Source: Peptococcaceae bacterium UBA4068 (lineage in GTDB: Bacteria > Bacillota > Dehalobacteriia > UBA4068). Taken from it: a stretch of 64,000 bases of DNA. The stretch lies in assembly GCA_002382665.1 (NCBI GenBank), contig DFZA01000006.1, positions 153,321 to 217,320 on the forward strand, in the 5' to 3' direction. The first letter of the stretch is position 1. Each line of letters opens with the position of its first letter. The position numbers and the translations under genes were made by a program. Under the pieces are notes generated by a model. The model was not told where the DNA came from, did not search any database, and was given only the letters and a program-made list of their open reading frames with translations. Positions 39,478 through 48,415 of the stretch are shown here, piece by piece.

Positions 39478-41943
39478 ATGAATAAGAAAGTTTTAATCGT
39501 AGGCGGTGTTGCCGGCGGAGCGACTACCGCTGCAAGATTGCGCAGACTGGACGAAAATGCCGAAATTATCATGTTTGAACGCGGAAACTACATCTCTTAT
39601 GCCAATTGCGGACTTCCTTATCATGTGGGTGACGTAATTAAATCACGCGGCGCGCTGATTTTACAAACTCCCGAACAAATGTGCGCTAAATATAATGTAG
39701 ATGTACGCGTTAAACAAGAAGTAATAGCTATCGACCGTACTAATAAAACAGTAACAGTTAAAAAAATTGAAAACGGCGATATTTATACAGAAAAATATGA
39801 TACTTTAGTACTTTCTACAGGATCTTCGCCACTGAAACCTAAAATTCCAGGCATTGATTCCCACAGAATTTTAACATTATGGACGATTCCCGACATGGAC
39901 CGGATACGTGCCGAAATACAAGAAAACAACATTAAAAGCGCTATTGTGGTCGGTGGCGGTTTTATCGGACTGGAGATGGCGGAAAATCTCCGACATGCCG
40001 GGCTTGATGTTTCCATAGTTGAGATGCTTGATCAGGTCATGGCACCTTTAGATTTTGAAATGGCGCAACTTTTACATGAGAATATCGAGCAAAACAAAGT
40101 AAAACTTTTTCTTGGCGACGGCGTTTCTTCCTTTGACGAAAAGGATAATCAGCTAACAGTCACTCTCAAAAGCAGTAAGCAAATATCGGCGGATCTGGTT
40201 ATTCTTTCCATAGGCGTCAGACCAAACAGTGAGCTTGCCAAAGCCGCTGGTTTGAATCTCAACGACCGTGGTGGAATCATTGTAGATGAGCAGTTAAGAA
40301 CATCCGATCCTGACATCTACGCCGTAGGCGATGTGATAGAAGTCGAAGATTTTATCAACAAAGGTCGTACCATGATACCCCTGGCAGGTCCGGCCAATAA
40401 ACAGGGACGTATTGCGGCAAACAATATCGCCGGGTTTACTGAAAGCTACCAGGGTACTCAGGGCACAGCCGTTGCCAAAGTATTTGACCTGACGGCCGCC
40501 AGCACCGGAATAAATGAAAAAACGCTGATTAAGCAAGGTCTAATCAATGGTAAAGACTACCAAAGCCTGATCATTCTCCAAAACTCTCATGCTGGCTATT
40601 ACCCCGGCGCTACACCAATGACACTGAAACTATTATTTTCTATGGATGGCCAAAAGATTTTCGGAGCCCAGATTGTCGGACGCGCGGGTGTAGATAAACG
40701 CATCGACACCATAGCCGTTGCAATACGTTTAAATGCCAGTATCTATGATTTAAAATCATTGGAATTAGCCTATGCTCCTCCTTATTCCTCGGCTAAAGAC
40801 CCGGTTAACATGGCCGGTTTCGTAGCCGAAAATGTTTTAACAGGTAAAGTAGTATTCGCTGACTGGGATGAAGTAGAAAACAATCCCAATGCTATATTAT
40901 TGGATGTTCGTGAGGACGCCGAAAGGTTAACTTTCAGCCTACCCGGAGCGGTCAATATTCCGCTGGGACAGTTGAGATCAAGGCTTAATGAAATCGACCG
41001 TGACCGGGAGATAATCACCTTCTGCGCTATCGGTGTACGTTCCTATAATGCGGTACGTATACTAATGCAAAACGGCTTTAATAAAGTTAAACTCTATCCT
41101 GCGGGAACCCGCTTTTATATTTCTACCCATTATAAGGAGACTGATATGGAAACTAATCCTCTTGATAAAATCCCCATCGCCGATAGCGGTCATCAGAATA
41201 TCTCAGGTACGGTAGCGGAGGCTATTCGTATTGATTGCAGCGGCATGCAATGCCCGGGACCAATTATCAAGGTATTTGAAACCATGAAAAATTTAAAAGA
41301 GGGAGAAATCATTGAAGTAACATCCAATGATCCCGGTTTCAGTCGCGATATTGGTGCTTGGTGCAGGCGAACCGGTAATACTTTAATTTCCAATCAACAA
41401 CGCGGTAATGATTATGTGGCGCTGGTAAAAAAAGGCGGAGAAGCTAGTAAACCGGTATCTGTTAACGATACTGATCAGGGTAAAACCATCATCGTATTCA
41501 GCGGCGACCTCGATAAAGTCCTAGCTTCGTTTATAATTGCCAACGGCGCCGCCGCCATGGGCAGACAAGTTACCATGTTCTTTACCTTCTGGGGATTAAA
41601 CGTTCTGCGTAAACCGGAAAATCAACATCTAAAGAAAACGATGATCGAATCAATGTTCGGAAGTATGATGCCACGGGGAATTGATAAACTGAAACTTTCT
41701 AAAATGAATATGGGCGGTATGGGTACCACCATGATGAAAAGAATTATGAAAGATAAAAACATTGATTCTCTTGAAGATTTAGTTAAAAAGGCCATGTCTG
41801 CCGGAGTAAAAATCATTGCCTGCACCATGAGCATGGATGTAATGGGAATCAGAAAAGAAGAATTAATTGATGGTGTTGAGCTGGGCGGTGTCGGTGCATA
41901 TTTAGGTGATGCCGAAGAATCAAACGTAAATCTTTTTATATAA
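39478..41943 (+). CDS. CoA-disulfide reductase / rhodanese / TusA / DsrE fusion
   Basis: An 821-residue multidomain enzyme. Residues 1-450: FAD- and NAD(P)H-dependent CoA-disulfide/persulfide reductase (IVGGVAGGATTAARLRRL; active Cys44 in SYANCGLPYHVG). Residues about 455-550: rhodanese domain (ILLDVREDAER; catalytic Cys in ITFCAIGVRS). Residues about 580-655: TusA-like domain (IDCSGMQCPGPI). Residues about 668-821: DsrE/DsrF-like domain. Together they suggest a persulfide-handling relay from low-molecular-weight thiols to a protein carrier. AAGGAGG precedes the ATG. Expression is probably controlled by the neighbouring Crp/Fnr protein. Confidence 0.92.
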   Translation: MNKKVLIVGGVAGGATTAARLRRLDENAEIIMFERGNYISYANCGLPYHVGDVIKSRGALILQTPEQMCAKYNVDVRVKQEVIAIDRTNKTVTVKKIENGDIYTEKYDTLVLSTGSSPLKPKIPGIDSHRILTLWTIPDMDRIRAEIQENNIKSAIVVGGGFIGLEMAENLRHAGLDVSIVEMLDQVMAPLDFEMAQLLHENIEQNKVKLFLGDGVSSFDEKDNQLTVTLKSSKQISADLVILSIGVRPNSELAKAAGLNLNDRGGIIVDEQLRTSDPDIYAVGDVIEVEDFINKGRTMIPLAGPANKQGRIAANNIAGFTESYQGTQGTAVAKVFDLTAASTGINEKTLIKQGLINGKDYQSLIILQNSHAGYYPGATPMTLKLLFSMDGQKIFGAQIVGRAGVDKRIDTIAVAIRLNASIYDLKSLELAYAPPYSSAKDPVNMAGFVAENVLTGKVVFADWDEVENNPNAILLDVREDAERLTFSLPGAVNIPLGQLRSRLNEIDRDREIITFCAIGVRSYNAVRILMQNGFNKVKLYPAGTRFYISTHYKETDMETNPLDKIPIADSGHQNISGTVAEAIRIDCSGMQCPGPIIKVFETMKNLKEGEIIEVTSNDPGFSRDIGAWCRRTGNTLISNQQRGNDYVALVKKGGEASKPVSVNDTDQGKTIIVFSGDLDKVLASFIIANGAAAMGRQVTMFFTFWGLNVLRKPENQHLKKTMIESMFGSMMPRGIDKLKLSKMNMGGMGTTMMKRIMKDKNIDSLEDLVKKAMSAGVKIIACTMSMDVMGIRKEELIDGVELGGVGAYLGDAEESNVNLFI

Positions 41944-41977
41944 AAACGATTGAGTTTAATAATATATTAATCAATTT

Positions 41978-42012
41978 AAAAACTGCCTCGTTTACGAGGC
42001 AGTTTAAGTTTT
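41978..42012. terminator. Bidirectional terminator
   Basis: Eleven-bp stem AAACTGCCTCG/CGAGGCAGTTT (41980-41990 with 41995-42005), T-rich on both sides, between the sulfur enzyme (+) and the HlyC-like gene (-). Confidence 0.85.
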
Positions 42013-42019
42013 ATAGTCT

Positions 42020-43276
42020 TTATTCTTCTTCTTGTTCCAACAACTCAATTTCCGCTTTTTGCACTACCTTTTCATCGGCATGCAACACTGTTACTTTAAG
42101 CCCATCGGCGATAAAAACTTCTCCGCTTTTGGGGATTTTATCAAGGACCTCGATAATCCAACCATTGACGGTAACAGCATCATAATCAAAATGCGAGCTG
42201 TTAACGTCCAGTATATCAAACATATCTTCAAGATTGGCGGAGCCGGCTGCAATCACAGTATTGTCTTCTTTGACAACAATCGGCTCGATTACTTCGTCAT
42301 GCTCGTCCCAAATTTCCCCAACCAATTCTTCCAAAATATCTTCGAGCGTTACTATACCTTCCGTGCCGCCAAATTCGTCCAGCACTACCGCTAAATGCGA
42401 CTTGGATTTTTGTAAAATGCGCAGTAGAGTAGAAATTTTCATCGTCGGGCTGGCATAAATGATATTTTTAATAATCGGTTTAATGGAAGTTTCGTTATAA
42501 TGCTTCTGCGCCAAAAAGTCTTTTTCATGAATAACGCCGATAATAAAATCAATCGATTGGCGATAGACAGGTAGGCGCGAAAAACTGTTAGCAACGAAAA
42601 CTTCTTCGATTTTTTCGATAGAGTCGTTTTCTTCAACAGCCACAACATCAATACGCGGCGTCAATATATCTTCGACATCAAGATCGTTAAACTCGATTGC
42701 CGAGCGGATCAGCTCGCTTTCCATCGGACCGATGCCACCATCCGCTTCCGCTTCGTCAACAATAGTAATTAACTCGTCTTCAGTAGTACTGATATTATCA
42801 TCAAAGGTAAAAATTTTACGCATTAACTTCAGCCATAATGAAAACAGAAAATTCAATGGCCAAAAAACTATCGCAAAAAATCTCATTAACGGCGTGGAAA
42901 AAATGGCAAAATCCTCAGGCGATTGTTTAGCAAAGCTTTTGGGCGTTATTTCACCAAATAATAATATCGCCGCAGACATTACCACAGTAGAATAAAGAAC
43001 ACCGCTTTGCGGAAATAATGATACAAATAAAGTCGTTGCCAAAGATGTGGCAAAGATATTAACAACATTGTTACCGATCAATGTAGTATAAAGCAGCCGA
43101 TCATAGTTTTCCGCCATATTCAGCGCCCGCACGGCTTTCTTATCGCCTTCATTAGCCATCGTTTTAAGCCGTGACCTGTTTAAGCCGGTAAACGCCGTCT
43201 CCGAGGCGGAAAAATAAGCACTTATCAGCAACATCAATATTAAAATGACAACTATTCCGAGGATGTTGTCTTCCAC
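42020..43276 (-). CDS. HlyC/CorC family (DUF21-CBS) membrane protein
   Basis: A 418-residue protein: an N-terminal DUF21 membrane domain with about four helices (LISAYFSASETAFTGLNRSR), a linker, two CBS domains (about residues 205-325; LTPRIDVVAVE, RLPVYRQSIDFIIGVI, LDEFGGTEGIVTLEDILEE) and a C-terminal CorC/HlyC transporter-associated domain. Relatives are tied to magnesium or cobalt efflux and resistance; the substrate here is unknown. The start is a GTG with AGGAGT about 12 nt upstream. It is preceded by a structured leader. Confidence 0.92.
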   Translation of the reverse strand: MEDNILGIVVILILMLLISAYFSASETAFTGLNRSRLKTMANEGDKKAVRALNMAENYDRLLYTTLIGNNVVNIFATSLATTLFVSLFPQSGVLYSTVVMSAAILLFGEITPKSFAKQSPEDFAIFSTPLMRFFAIVFWPLNFLFSLWLKLMRKIFTFDDNISTTEDELITIVDEAEADGGIGPMESELIRSAIEFNDLDVEDILTPRIDVVAVEENDSIEKIEEVFVANSFSRLPVYRQSIDFIIGVIHEKDFLAQKHYNETSIKPIIKNIIYASPTMKISTLLRILQKSKSHLAVVLDEFGGTEGIVTLEDILEELVGEIWDEHDEVIEPIVVKEDNTVIAAGSANLEDMFDILDVNSSHFDYDAVTVNGWIIEVLDKIPKSGEVFIADGLKVTVLHADEKVVQKAEIELLEQEEE

Positions 43277-43311
43277 TTAAAATTTTCACTCCTTGCCTGA
43301 TTTTAAGTACA

Positions 43312-43358
43312 CAAAAAAACACACTCGCGAGCAAAATAAATCATCGCGCAGCAGTGTG
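43312..43358 (-). terminator. Leader terminator upstream of the HlyC-like gene
   Basis: Composite stem on the minus strand: CACACT pairs with AGTGTG (43353-43358 with 43320-43325) and an inner TCGCG/CGCGA pair (43344-43348 with 43326-43330), followed by seven T (complement of 43313-43319). It lies before the gene, so it acts as an attenuator. Confidence 0.8.
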
Positions 43359-43440
43359 CTGAGCAAATATATTATTTAAATTACGAGTTTGCTTCGGTAA
43401 GGGAACAAGTTCCACCGAACACACCTGAACCTTTCTTAAC
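43359..43440 (-). ncRNA. Uncharacterised structured 5' leader
   Basis: Minus-strand leader between the gene start and upstream region. It holds a hairpin with two helices, TTCGGT/ACCGAA and GGAAC/GTTCC (43393-43419), flanked by GAAAGGTTCAGGTGTG and GCAAACTCG. A terminator follows. The arrangement looks like a riboswitch or other cis-acting RNA, but I cannot match it to M-box, yybP-ykoY, fluoride or T-box patterns. Confidence 0.45.
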
Positions 43441-43546
43441 AAAGAAACATACAATAATATAGTAATAAAAATATTCTAGCATAATCTACCCGCTAATGCA
43501 ATAGTATTATTCAGTTATGCGATTATTGATACATAGGAGAATACTT

Positions 43547-44221
43547 ATGAGGCCGGTTATCGGCATTACAGTAGCTGAATATCAGGAATATCAAGGAATA
43601 AAGCTCCGCGAATATTATTATCATAAATTATGGCAAGCCGGTACATTACCAATTCTACTACCGCCGTTACCGTCTGAGGCAGCCCCCATGACAATAGCAA
43701 AAATAGATGGTTTGCTTTTATCCGGCGGCGGAGATATAGATCCGCGAATCTTTGATGAACAAGCGCAACCTCTGCTGCGTCAAATTGAATATCAGCGTGA
43801 CATTTGGGAAATCGCTTTGGTAAAAACAGCGTGGCGGCAACGCAAACCCCTGATGGGTATTTGCCGGGGAATACAGCTAGTCAATCTGGCATTAGGCGGC
43901 AGCGTCTGGCAAGACCTCTCTTACTGTCCTCGGCAAACCTTAAGCGCGCACGACGGCGGCGAACACCGGATATATATCAGTCAACAACAACTGGCAGATA
44001 TTATGGGCAGCAACAGCCCTATTGTCAACAGCTTCCATCATCAGGGCGTACGGCAAATAGCACCCGTATTAGAGGTAGCAGCTACAGCTTCCGATGGGGT
44101 TATTGAGGCATTAGCGGCGAGAGACCGGCAATATTTTGCTCTTGGCGTCCAATGGCATCCGGAACGTATGGATAACAATGGCTTGTTCGATCTTTTGGCA
44201 ACCGCATGCGGCAGGATATAG
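43547..44221 (+). CDS. Class I glutamine amidotransferase-like hydrolase (peptidase C26)
   Basis: A 224-residue protein related to gamma-glutamyl-gamma-aminobutyrate hydrolase PuuD: an early RPVIGITVAEY, LLSGGGDIDPRIF, the nucleophile loop LMGICRGIQLVNLALGGS with the catalytic Cys, and C-terminal His/Glu in GVQWHPERM. Substrate unknown. The ATG at 43547 follows AGGAGA; an upstream ATG at 43517 has no ribosome binding site. Confidence 0.92.
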   Translation: MRPVIGITVAEYQEYQGIKLREYYYHKLWQAGTLPILLPPLPSEAAPMTIAKIDGLLLSGGGDIDPRIFDEQAQPLLRQIEYQRDIWEIALVKTAWRQRKPLMGICRGIQLVNLALGGSVWQDLSYCPRQTLSAHDGGEHRIYISQQQLADIMGSNSPIVNSFHHQGVRQIAPVLEVAATASDGVIEALAARDRQYFALGVQWHPERMDNNGLFDLLATACGRI

Positions 44222-44267
44222 ACTGTGGGCGGCGAAGCTAATATCATTAATTTTGAATGAGGTTAGC

Positions 44268-44852
44268 ATGGATTGCGCGCAGGCACTGGAACAATTAAAA
44301 GACAAAATTGGTGATTGCCAACTATGTGCCCTGGCAGCAAATCGCCAGCATATCGTCATTAGCCGCGGCGCTCCGGCTGCCCGGATTATGCTGATTGGCG
44401 AAGGACCGGGAGCCGACGAGGACAAGCAAGGTTTGCCTTTTGTCGGACGCGCGGGTCAGTTGCTCGATAAAATACTGGCCGCTGCCGAACTGCCCAACGA
44501 AGACACCTATATTTGTAATGTCGTCAAATGCCGTCCGCCCAATAACCGCTTGCCTTTGCCGGAAGAAGTGGCTTTTTGCAAACCGTTTTTACGCGAACAA
44601 ATTAAGATTGTTTATCCTAAAATTATTGTCTGTCTGGGAGCACTGGCAACTCAGGTATTAATTAACGAGCAAGCAAGAATTACCCGTGTGCGGGGACAAT
44701 GGCACAAAAAGGGTGCTTTTTGGATCATGCCAACTTTTCATCCGGCGGCATTACTGCGGGATGAAAACAAAAAACGCCTGGTCTGGCAGGACATGCAGCA
44801 AGTACGCGATAAATACCGGCAGTTGACCTTAGATGATCAAAGCAGGAGGTAA
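44268..44852 (+). CDS. Uracil-DNA glycosylase, family 4
   Basis: A 194-residue iron-sulfur DNA repair enzyme removing uracil from DNA. Cluster Cys: CQLC near residue 17, then CRPPNNR and CKPF. The active-site region is IGEGPGADEDKQGLPFVG near residue 45, with the downstream catalytic FHPAALLRD. AGGTT lies before the ATG at 44268; longer readings back to 44136 overlap the C26 gene. It overlaps nothing and is followed closely by tsaE. Confidence 0.93.
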   Translation: MDCAQALEQLKDKIGDCQLCALAANRQHIVISRGAPAARIMLIGEGPGADEDKQGLPFVGRAGQLLDKILAAAELPNEDTYICNVVKCRPPNNRLPLPEEVAFCKPFLREQIKIVYPKIIVCLGALATQVLINEQARITRVRGQWHKKGAFWIMPTFHPAALLRDENKKRLVWQDMQQVRDKYRQLTLDDQSRR

Positions 44853-44856
44853 AGTG

Positions 44857-45360
44857 ATGAAAACGATTAGTATCACTACAAATTCTCCGCAACAAACTTA
44901 TTATTTAGCGCAAACCATTGGTAGATTAATTGCCGTAGGCAGTGTAATCGCGGCCTACGGCGGACTTGGCATGGGTAAAACGCTGTTTGCTCAAGGCCTG
45001 GCCAAAGGAATAAATATCACAGAAAACGTAGTCAGCCCGACTTTTATTTTTTTTAGTGATTATCAGGGAGACAAGCCCTTTTGTCATATAGATGCTTATC
45101 GTACCGAAGATCTCGAACAGGAAGATATCGAACAAATCGGCTTTAGCGAATGTTTCACCAAACAAAAAGTAACTTTTATCGAGTGGCCACTTTTCATCGA
45201 ATATCTATTGCCAACAGATACAATTAAAATGACCATCAGCCGCGAAGATGAAAGCAATGAGTTATCGCGGCGACTACAATTTCGCTTTGACGAACGGCAT
45301 CATCCCTGGCTGGTAACAGCCCTGGAACGATATTTGGCTGCAAAGGAGAACAACAAATGA
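44857..45360 (+). CDS. tRNA t6A biosynthesis ATPase TsaE
   Basis: A 167-residue P-loop protein that supports assembly of the t6A-forming complex. Walker A appears as YGGLGMGKTLFAQGLAKG near residue 32, followed by VVSPTFIFFSDYQG and HIDAYRTED. The usual GDLGAGKT has Gly for Asp and Met for Ala here. The ATG at 44857 is preferred for its AGGAGG 7-nt spacing. It overlaps tsaB by 4 nt. Confidence 0.94.
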   Translation: MKTISITTNSPQQTYYLAQTIGRLIAVGSVIAAYGGLGMGKTLFAQGLAKGINITENVVSPTFIFFSDYQGDKPFCHIDAYRTEDLEQEDIEQIGFSECFTKQKVTFIEWPLFIEYLLPTDTIKMTISREDESNELSRRLQFRFDERHHPWLVTALERYLAAKENNK

Positions 45361-46064
45361 AAATACTGGCCATAGATACGGCAACCAGCAGCCTCAGCGC
45401 AGCCATCGCCGATCGGCAGCAAATAGTAGCCCAATTTGCGCTCGATTTAGGCAAAACCCATTCAACTTGTTTTCTACCAATGCTCGATAGTATGCTCAGT
45501 TACAGCGGCCTGAAAATATCTGATATGGATGCCATTGCTGTAACCGTCGGTCCCGGCTCTTTTACCGGACTGAGAATAGGCGTTGCCACTGCCAAGGCCT
45601 GGGGGCAATTGCTCGGTATTCCGATGATTGCCGTCAACAGTTTAGAAGCGATGGCGGAAGCCACTGGCAGTGACGGTTTGGTTTGCCCGATCTTTGACGC
45701 TCGGCGCGACGAAGTCTATACGGCATTGTTTGACTGTCATCAGCGGTTGTTACCCGATCGAGCAGTAGCGCCGCAGCAACTGGCCGAAGAATTGGTTACC
45801 TATAATAAGCCGGTATTGATGGCAGGTGACGGCCTAAAAAGCTACCAACAGATCTTTACAGATGTGCTGGACGATAAATTGCAGCTGGCTGCCGCACCTG
45901 TTCGCTATGTTATGGCAGCTGCCGCAGCAATCATCGGTCAAGAAAAATACGCTCGCGGCGAATTTACTAGCCTGCCCTTATTACAACCAGTCTATCTGCG
46001 CCTTTCCGAAGCAGAGGAACGAAAATTGGCTTTAATGCAGAAAGCTGTAGCAGATGATGAGTAA
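45357..46064 (+). CDS. tRNA t6A biosynthesis protein TsaB
   Basis: A 235-residue ASKHA-fold partner of TsaD. Start ILAIDTATSSLSAAI, then GKTHSTCFLPMLDSM and VGPGSFTGLRIGVATAKAW. It holds the TsaD-TsaE complex together and lacks the metal-binding His pair of TsaD. It overlaps tsaE and rimI. Confidence 0.95.
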   Translation: MKILAIDTATSSLSAAIADRQQIVAQFALDLGKTHSTCFLPMLDSMLSYSGLKISDMDAIAVTVGPGSFTGLRIGVATAKAWGQLLGIPMIAVNSLEAMAEATGSDGLVCPIFDARRDEVYTALFDCHQRLLPDRAVAPQQLAEELVTYNKPVLMAGDGLKSYQQIFTDVLDDKLQLAAAPVRYVMAAAAAIIGQEKYARGEFTSLPLLQPVYLRLSEAEERKLALMQKAVADDE

Positions 46065-46521
46065 TAATATCAACCGTTTGACAATTAACGATATAGACGC
46101 CATATTGGTAATCGAACACAACAGCTTTACTCTGCCTTGGAGTGAGGACTCTTACCGTTTTGAACTGGCCCAAAACCCTTTGTCTCATTATTGGGGCTGT
46201 TTTGACGATCAACGCTTAGTCGGTTTTATCGGTTTTTGGTTAATTATCGATGAAGCACATATTGCCAATGTAGCAGTTGATCAGCAATACCGCCGTCGCG
46301 GTATTGGAGAACTATTACTGCGCTGCGCTTTTGCCGACGCCATGGCCAAAGGAGCTAAAGGCATAACTCTGGAAGTCAGGGAAAGCAACCAGGTGGCTAT
46401 CAGTCTCTATCAAAAACTGGGTTTTGTTGAGGCCGGAAAAAGGCCACATTATTACAGTGATAACGACGAGGCAGCTATTATTATGTGGAAACACTTTGCG
46501 GGTGATAAAAATGAGCAATAA
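46054..46521 (+). CDS. Ribosomal-protein-alanine acetyltransferase RimI
   Basis: A 155-residue GNAT acetyltransferase: VAVDQQYRRRGIGELLLRCA is the acetyl-CoA-binding motif, followed by LEVRESNQVAISLYQKLGF. In operons with tsaB/tsaD it is the RimI type that acetylates protein N-termini such as S18. It overlaps tsaB by 11 nt and tsaD by 11 nt. Confidence 0.93.
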   Translation: MMSNNINRLTINDIDAILVIEHNSFTLPWSEDSYRFELAQNPLSHYWGCFDDQRLVGFIGFWLIIDEAHIANVAVDQQYRRRGIGELLLRCAFADAMAKGAKGITLEVRESNQVAISLYQKLGFVEAGKRPHYYSDNDEAAIIMWKHFAGDKNEQ

Positions 46522-47530
46522 AGTAAAAATTTTGGCAATTGAAAGCAGTTGTGATGAAACGGCAGCCGCAGTTATAGAAAACGGCCGGAAGGTACTGTCC
46601 AATATCATTGCCTCACAAATACCGGTACACAGGGAATACGGTGGAGTAGTACCGGAAATTGCCTCCCGCCGCCATCTGGAGGCAATATATCCAGTTGTCG
46701 AACAGGCTCTGGAAGATGCCGACGTGGGCTTTGCCGAGCTTGATGCCATTGCCGTAACACATGGACCCGGACTGGTCGGAGCACTTCTGGTCGGTGTTTC
46801 CTACGCCAAAGCACTGGCTTTCGCGCTTAATAAACCGCTGATCGCCGTTAATCATTGGCATGGCCATATTGCCGCTATCCGCCTGGAACACCAACTGCCT
46901 TCGCGCTATCTGGCGTTAGTGGTCTCCGGTAGCCACAGCGGCCTAATGATCGACGGAGCCAGCCAGCAGTTCTTGGGTGCCAGCCGCGACGACGCAGCCG
47001 GCGAAGCATTTGATAAAATTGCCCGGGCTCTGGGGTTACCCTATCCGGGCGGCCCGGAAATAGAAAAAGCCGCCGCCCGCGGCAATAGAGATTATTATCA
47101 TTTTCCTCGCGCTTTTCTTGAAGAAAACAGCTATGATTTCAGTTTCAGCGGCTTAAAGTCGGCAGTGTTAAATTATCTCAACCGTCGCCGTATGCAGGGT
47201 GACGACCCATGCACAGATGAGATTGATCATATCGCGGCTGCAGCACAGGAGGCCATAATTGATGTGCTGGCCGCTAAAGCATTAGCGGCAGCGCAGCAAT
47301 ATCAGCTGGATACCATCGCCATTGTCGGTGGAGTGGCAGCAAATAATCGCTTATTTCAACTATTAAGCGAACGGGCGTCCGTCCATAATATCAACGTTAT
47401 TAGACCTTCGTTGATTTACTGTACAGATAACGCGGCAATGATCGGCACCGCCGCCTATGATAAATGGCTAAACAACGACTTTGCCGATTTTTCTCTTAAT
47501 GCAACCCCAAGATTACCGTTGGTATATTAA
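46511..47530 (+). CDS. tRNA t6A transferase subunit TsaD
   Basis: A 339-residue catalytic subunit transferring threonylcarbamoyl to A37 of ANN-decoding tRNAs. ILAIESSCDETAAAVI opens it; the metal-binding His pair is in VNHWHGHIAA near residue 110; HGPGLVGALLVGVSYAKAL and VGGVAANNRLF follow. The ATG at 46511 has a GGGTGAT site and matches the family start; earlier codons lie in rimI. Confidence 0.96.
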   Translation: MSNKVKILAIESSCDETAAAVIENGRKVLSNIIASQIPVHREYGGVVPEIASRRHLEAIYPVVEQALEDADVGFAELDAIAVTHGPGLVGALLVGVSYAKALAFALNKPLIAVNHWHGHIAAIRLEHQLPSRYLALVVSGSHSGLMIDGASQQFLGASRDDAAGEAFDKIARALGLPYPGGPEIEKAAARGNRDYYHFPRAFLEENSYDFSFSGLKSAVLNYLNRRRMQGDDPCTDEIDHIAAAAQEAIIDVLAAKALAAAQQYQLDTIAIVGGVAANNRLFQLLSERASVHNINVIRPSLIYCTDNAAMIGTAAYDKWLNNDFADFSLNATPRLPLVY

Positions 47531-47545
47531 CTTAAATCTTAATTA

Positions 47546-47575
47546 TTAAGCCGGCAGTTACCGGCTTTTTTTACA
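47546..47575 (+). terminator. Terminator of the tsa operon
   Basis: Stem AAGCCGG/CCGGCTT (47548-47554 with 47561-47567) and a T run TTTTTTT. It lies between converging genes and partly inside the tail of the ferritin-like gene. Confidence 0.88.
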
Positions 47576-48071
47576 TGCGATTAAGAAAACTCTCAAATAT
47601 CTTAATATGATTTTCCTCATCAAGGATAATACGCTCCAAAACCTTTTTAACATAAATATCATCGATCTGCGATATATTTAAACGATAATTACGAATCGCT
47701 TGCTGCTCCGATTGGATATCTGCCTTGATAAAACGCTGAGGATTTTTTAAATATAAAGGATAACGTCCGCTCCAAAAAGCTTTATTCTTCCTGTTCATTA
47801 CACGAAATTGCGGATCGCCGCCAAAATCGGTAATCAATTTACCAATCATATCCAAATGATGCATTTCAACTATGGAAATACATTCCAATGCTGCCGCCAA
47901 TTGTTCGTTACTATCTTCAATAATTAAATGTTGATAAAAATACTGGGTTACTGCTGTCATTTCACTGACTGTTCCGGCATAATCATCTGATAATATCGCT
48001 GCATAACGCAAATTGCGCCCCTGAGTTTTCACAGGCGGATAAGCTATGTTAAGCCGACAATCATATTCCAT
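47571..48071 (-). CDS. Ferritin-like di-iron protein
   Basis: A 166-residue four-helix protein. Likely metal ligands are the Glu of ALECISIVEMHHLDMIG near residues 67-79 and those in SEQQAIRNYRL and ILDEENHIKIFESF. Ex2H pairs in two helices are the ferritin/rubrerythrin layout, without a rubredoxin domain. The precise activity (catalase-like, peroxidase or iron storage) is not clear. It is monocistronic. Confidence 0.82.
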   Translation of the reverse strand: MEYDCRLNIAYPPVKTQGRNLRYAAILSDDYAGTVSEMTAVTQYFYQHLIIEDSNEQLAAALECISIVEMHHLDMIGKLITDFGGDPQFRVMNRKNKAFWSGRYPLYLKNPQRFIKADIQSEQQAIRNYRLNISQIDDIYVKKVLERIILDEENHIKIFESFLNRM

Positions 48072-48155
48072 AATATCACCCTATTACATTCAATCTGCCA
48101 CATTATATGCTGCATTGGATGATACTGTTACAAATCTGTCAATTATTATTTTCAC

Positions 48156-48185
48156 TTGACAGAATATTATCAAGTTTGATACACT
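48156..48185 (+). promoter_or_regulatory. Promoter of the symporter unit
   Basis: TTGACA (48156-48161), an 18-bp spacer, TACACT (48180-48185). Confidence 0.65.
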
Positions 48186-48205
48186 TGTCTTGGTATAGAT
48201 ATGGT

Positions 48206-48229
48206 GTATTACGGTATTACGGTATTACG
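48206..48229 (+). repeat. Three tandem 8-bp repeats GTATTACG
   Basis: The unit GTATTACG occurs three times without gaps, just downstream of the predicted transcription start of the symporter message. It would form part of the 5' untranslated leader. Confidence 0.9.
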
Positions 48230-48275
48230 GTTGGTAGTTTAATTTTATTTTTAGTAATATGGGAGGAAGGTAGCA

Positions 48276-48386
48276 ATGTTTAATAGCTTTAATTTGGCAT
48301 GGTTTTGCCCAGCTCCGGCTTGTTATTTAACAAGCGGTGTCGGCGGCCTGCTTTTTTATTGCCCTGAAAAAATTGGCAATCAATAA
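48276..48386 (+). CDS. 36-residue ORF ahead of the symporter
   Basis: ATG follows a strong GGGAGGAAGG site. The 36-residue product (start MFNSFNLAWFCPAPACYLTS) is hydrophobic with four Cys and a Gly-rich centre. The ORF also contains a perfect 7-bp hairpin GCTTGTT-ATTT-AACAAGC. It ends 29 nt before the symporter start. Either a small accessory membrane protein or a regulatory leader peptide; the sequence does not decide. Confidence 0.6.
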   Translation: MFNSFNLAWFCPAPACYLTSGVGGLLFYCPEKIGNQ

Positions 48387-48415
48387 ATATTATATTAATA
48401 AAAGGGTGATAAAAA

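Noticed and set aside
43359..43440. Mg-sensing M-box, Mn-sensing yybP-ykoY or fluoride riboswitch before the HlyC-like gene
   Set aside because: The characteristic conserved segments of each family are not present; only a hairpin and terminator can be supported.
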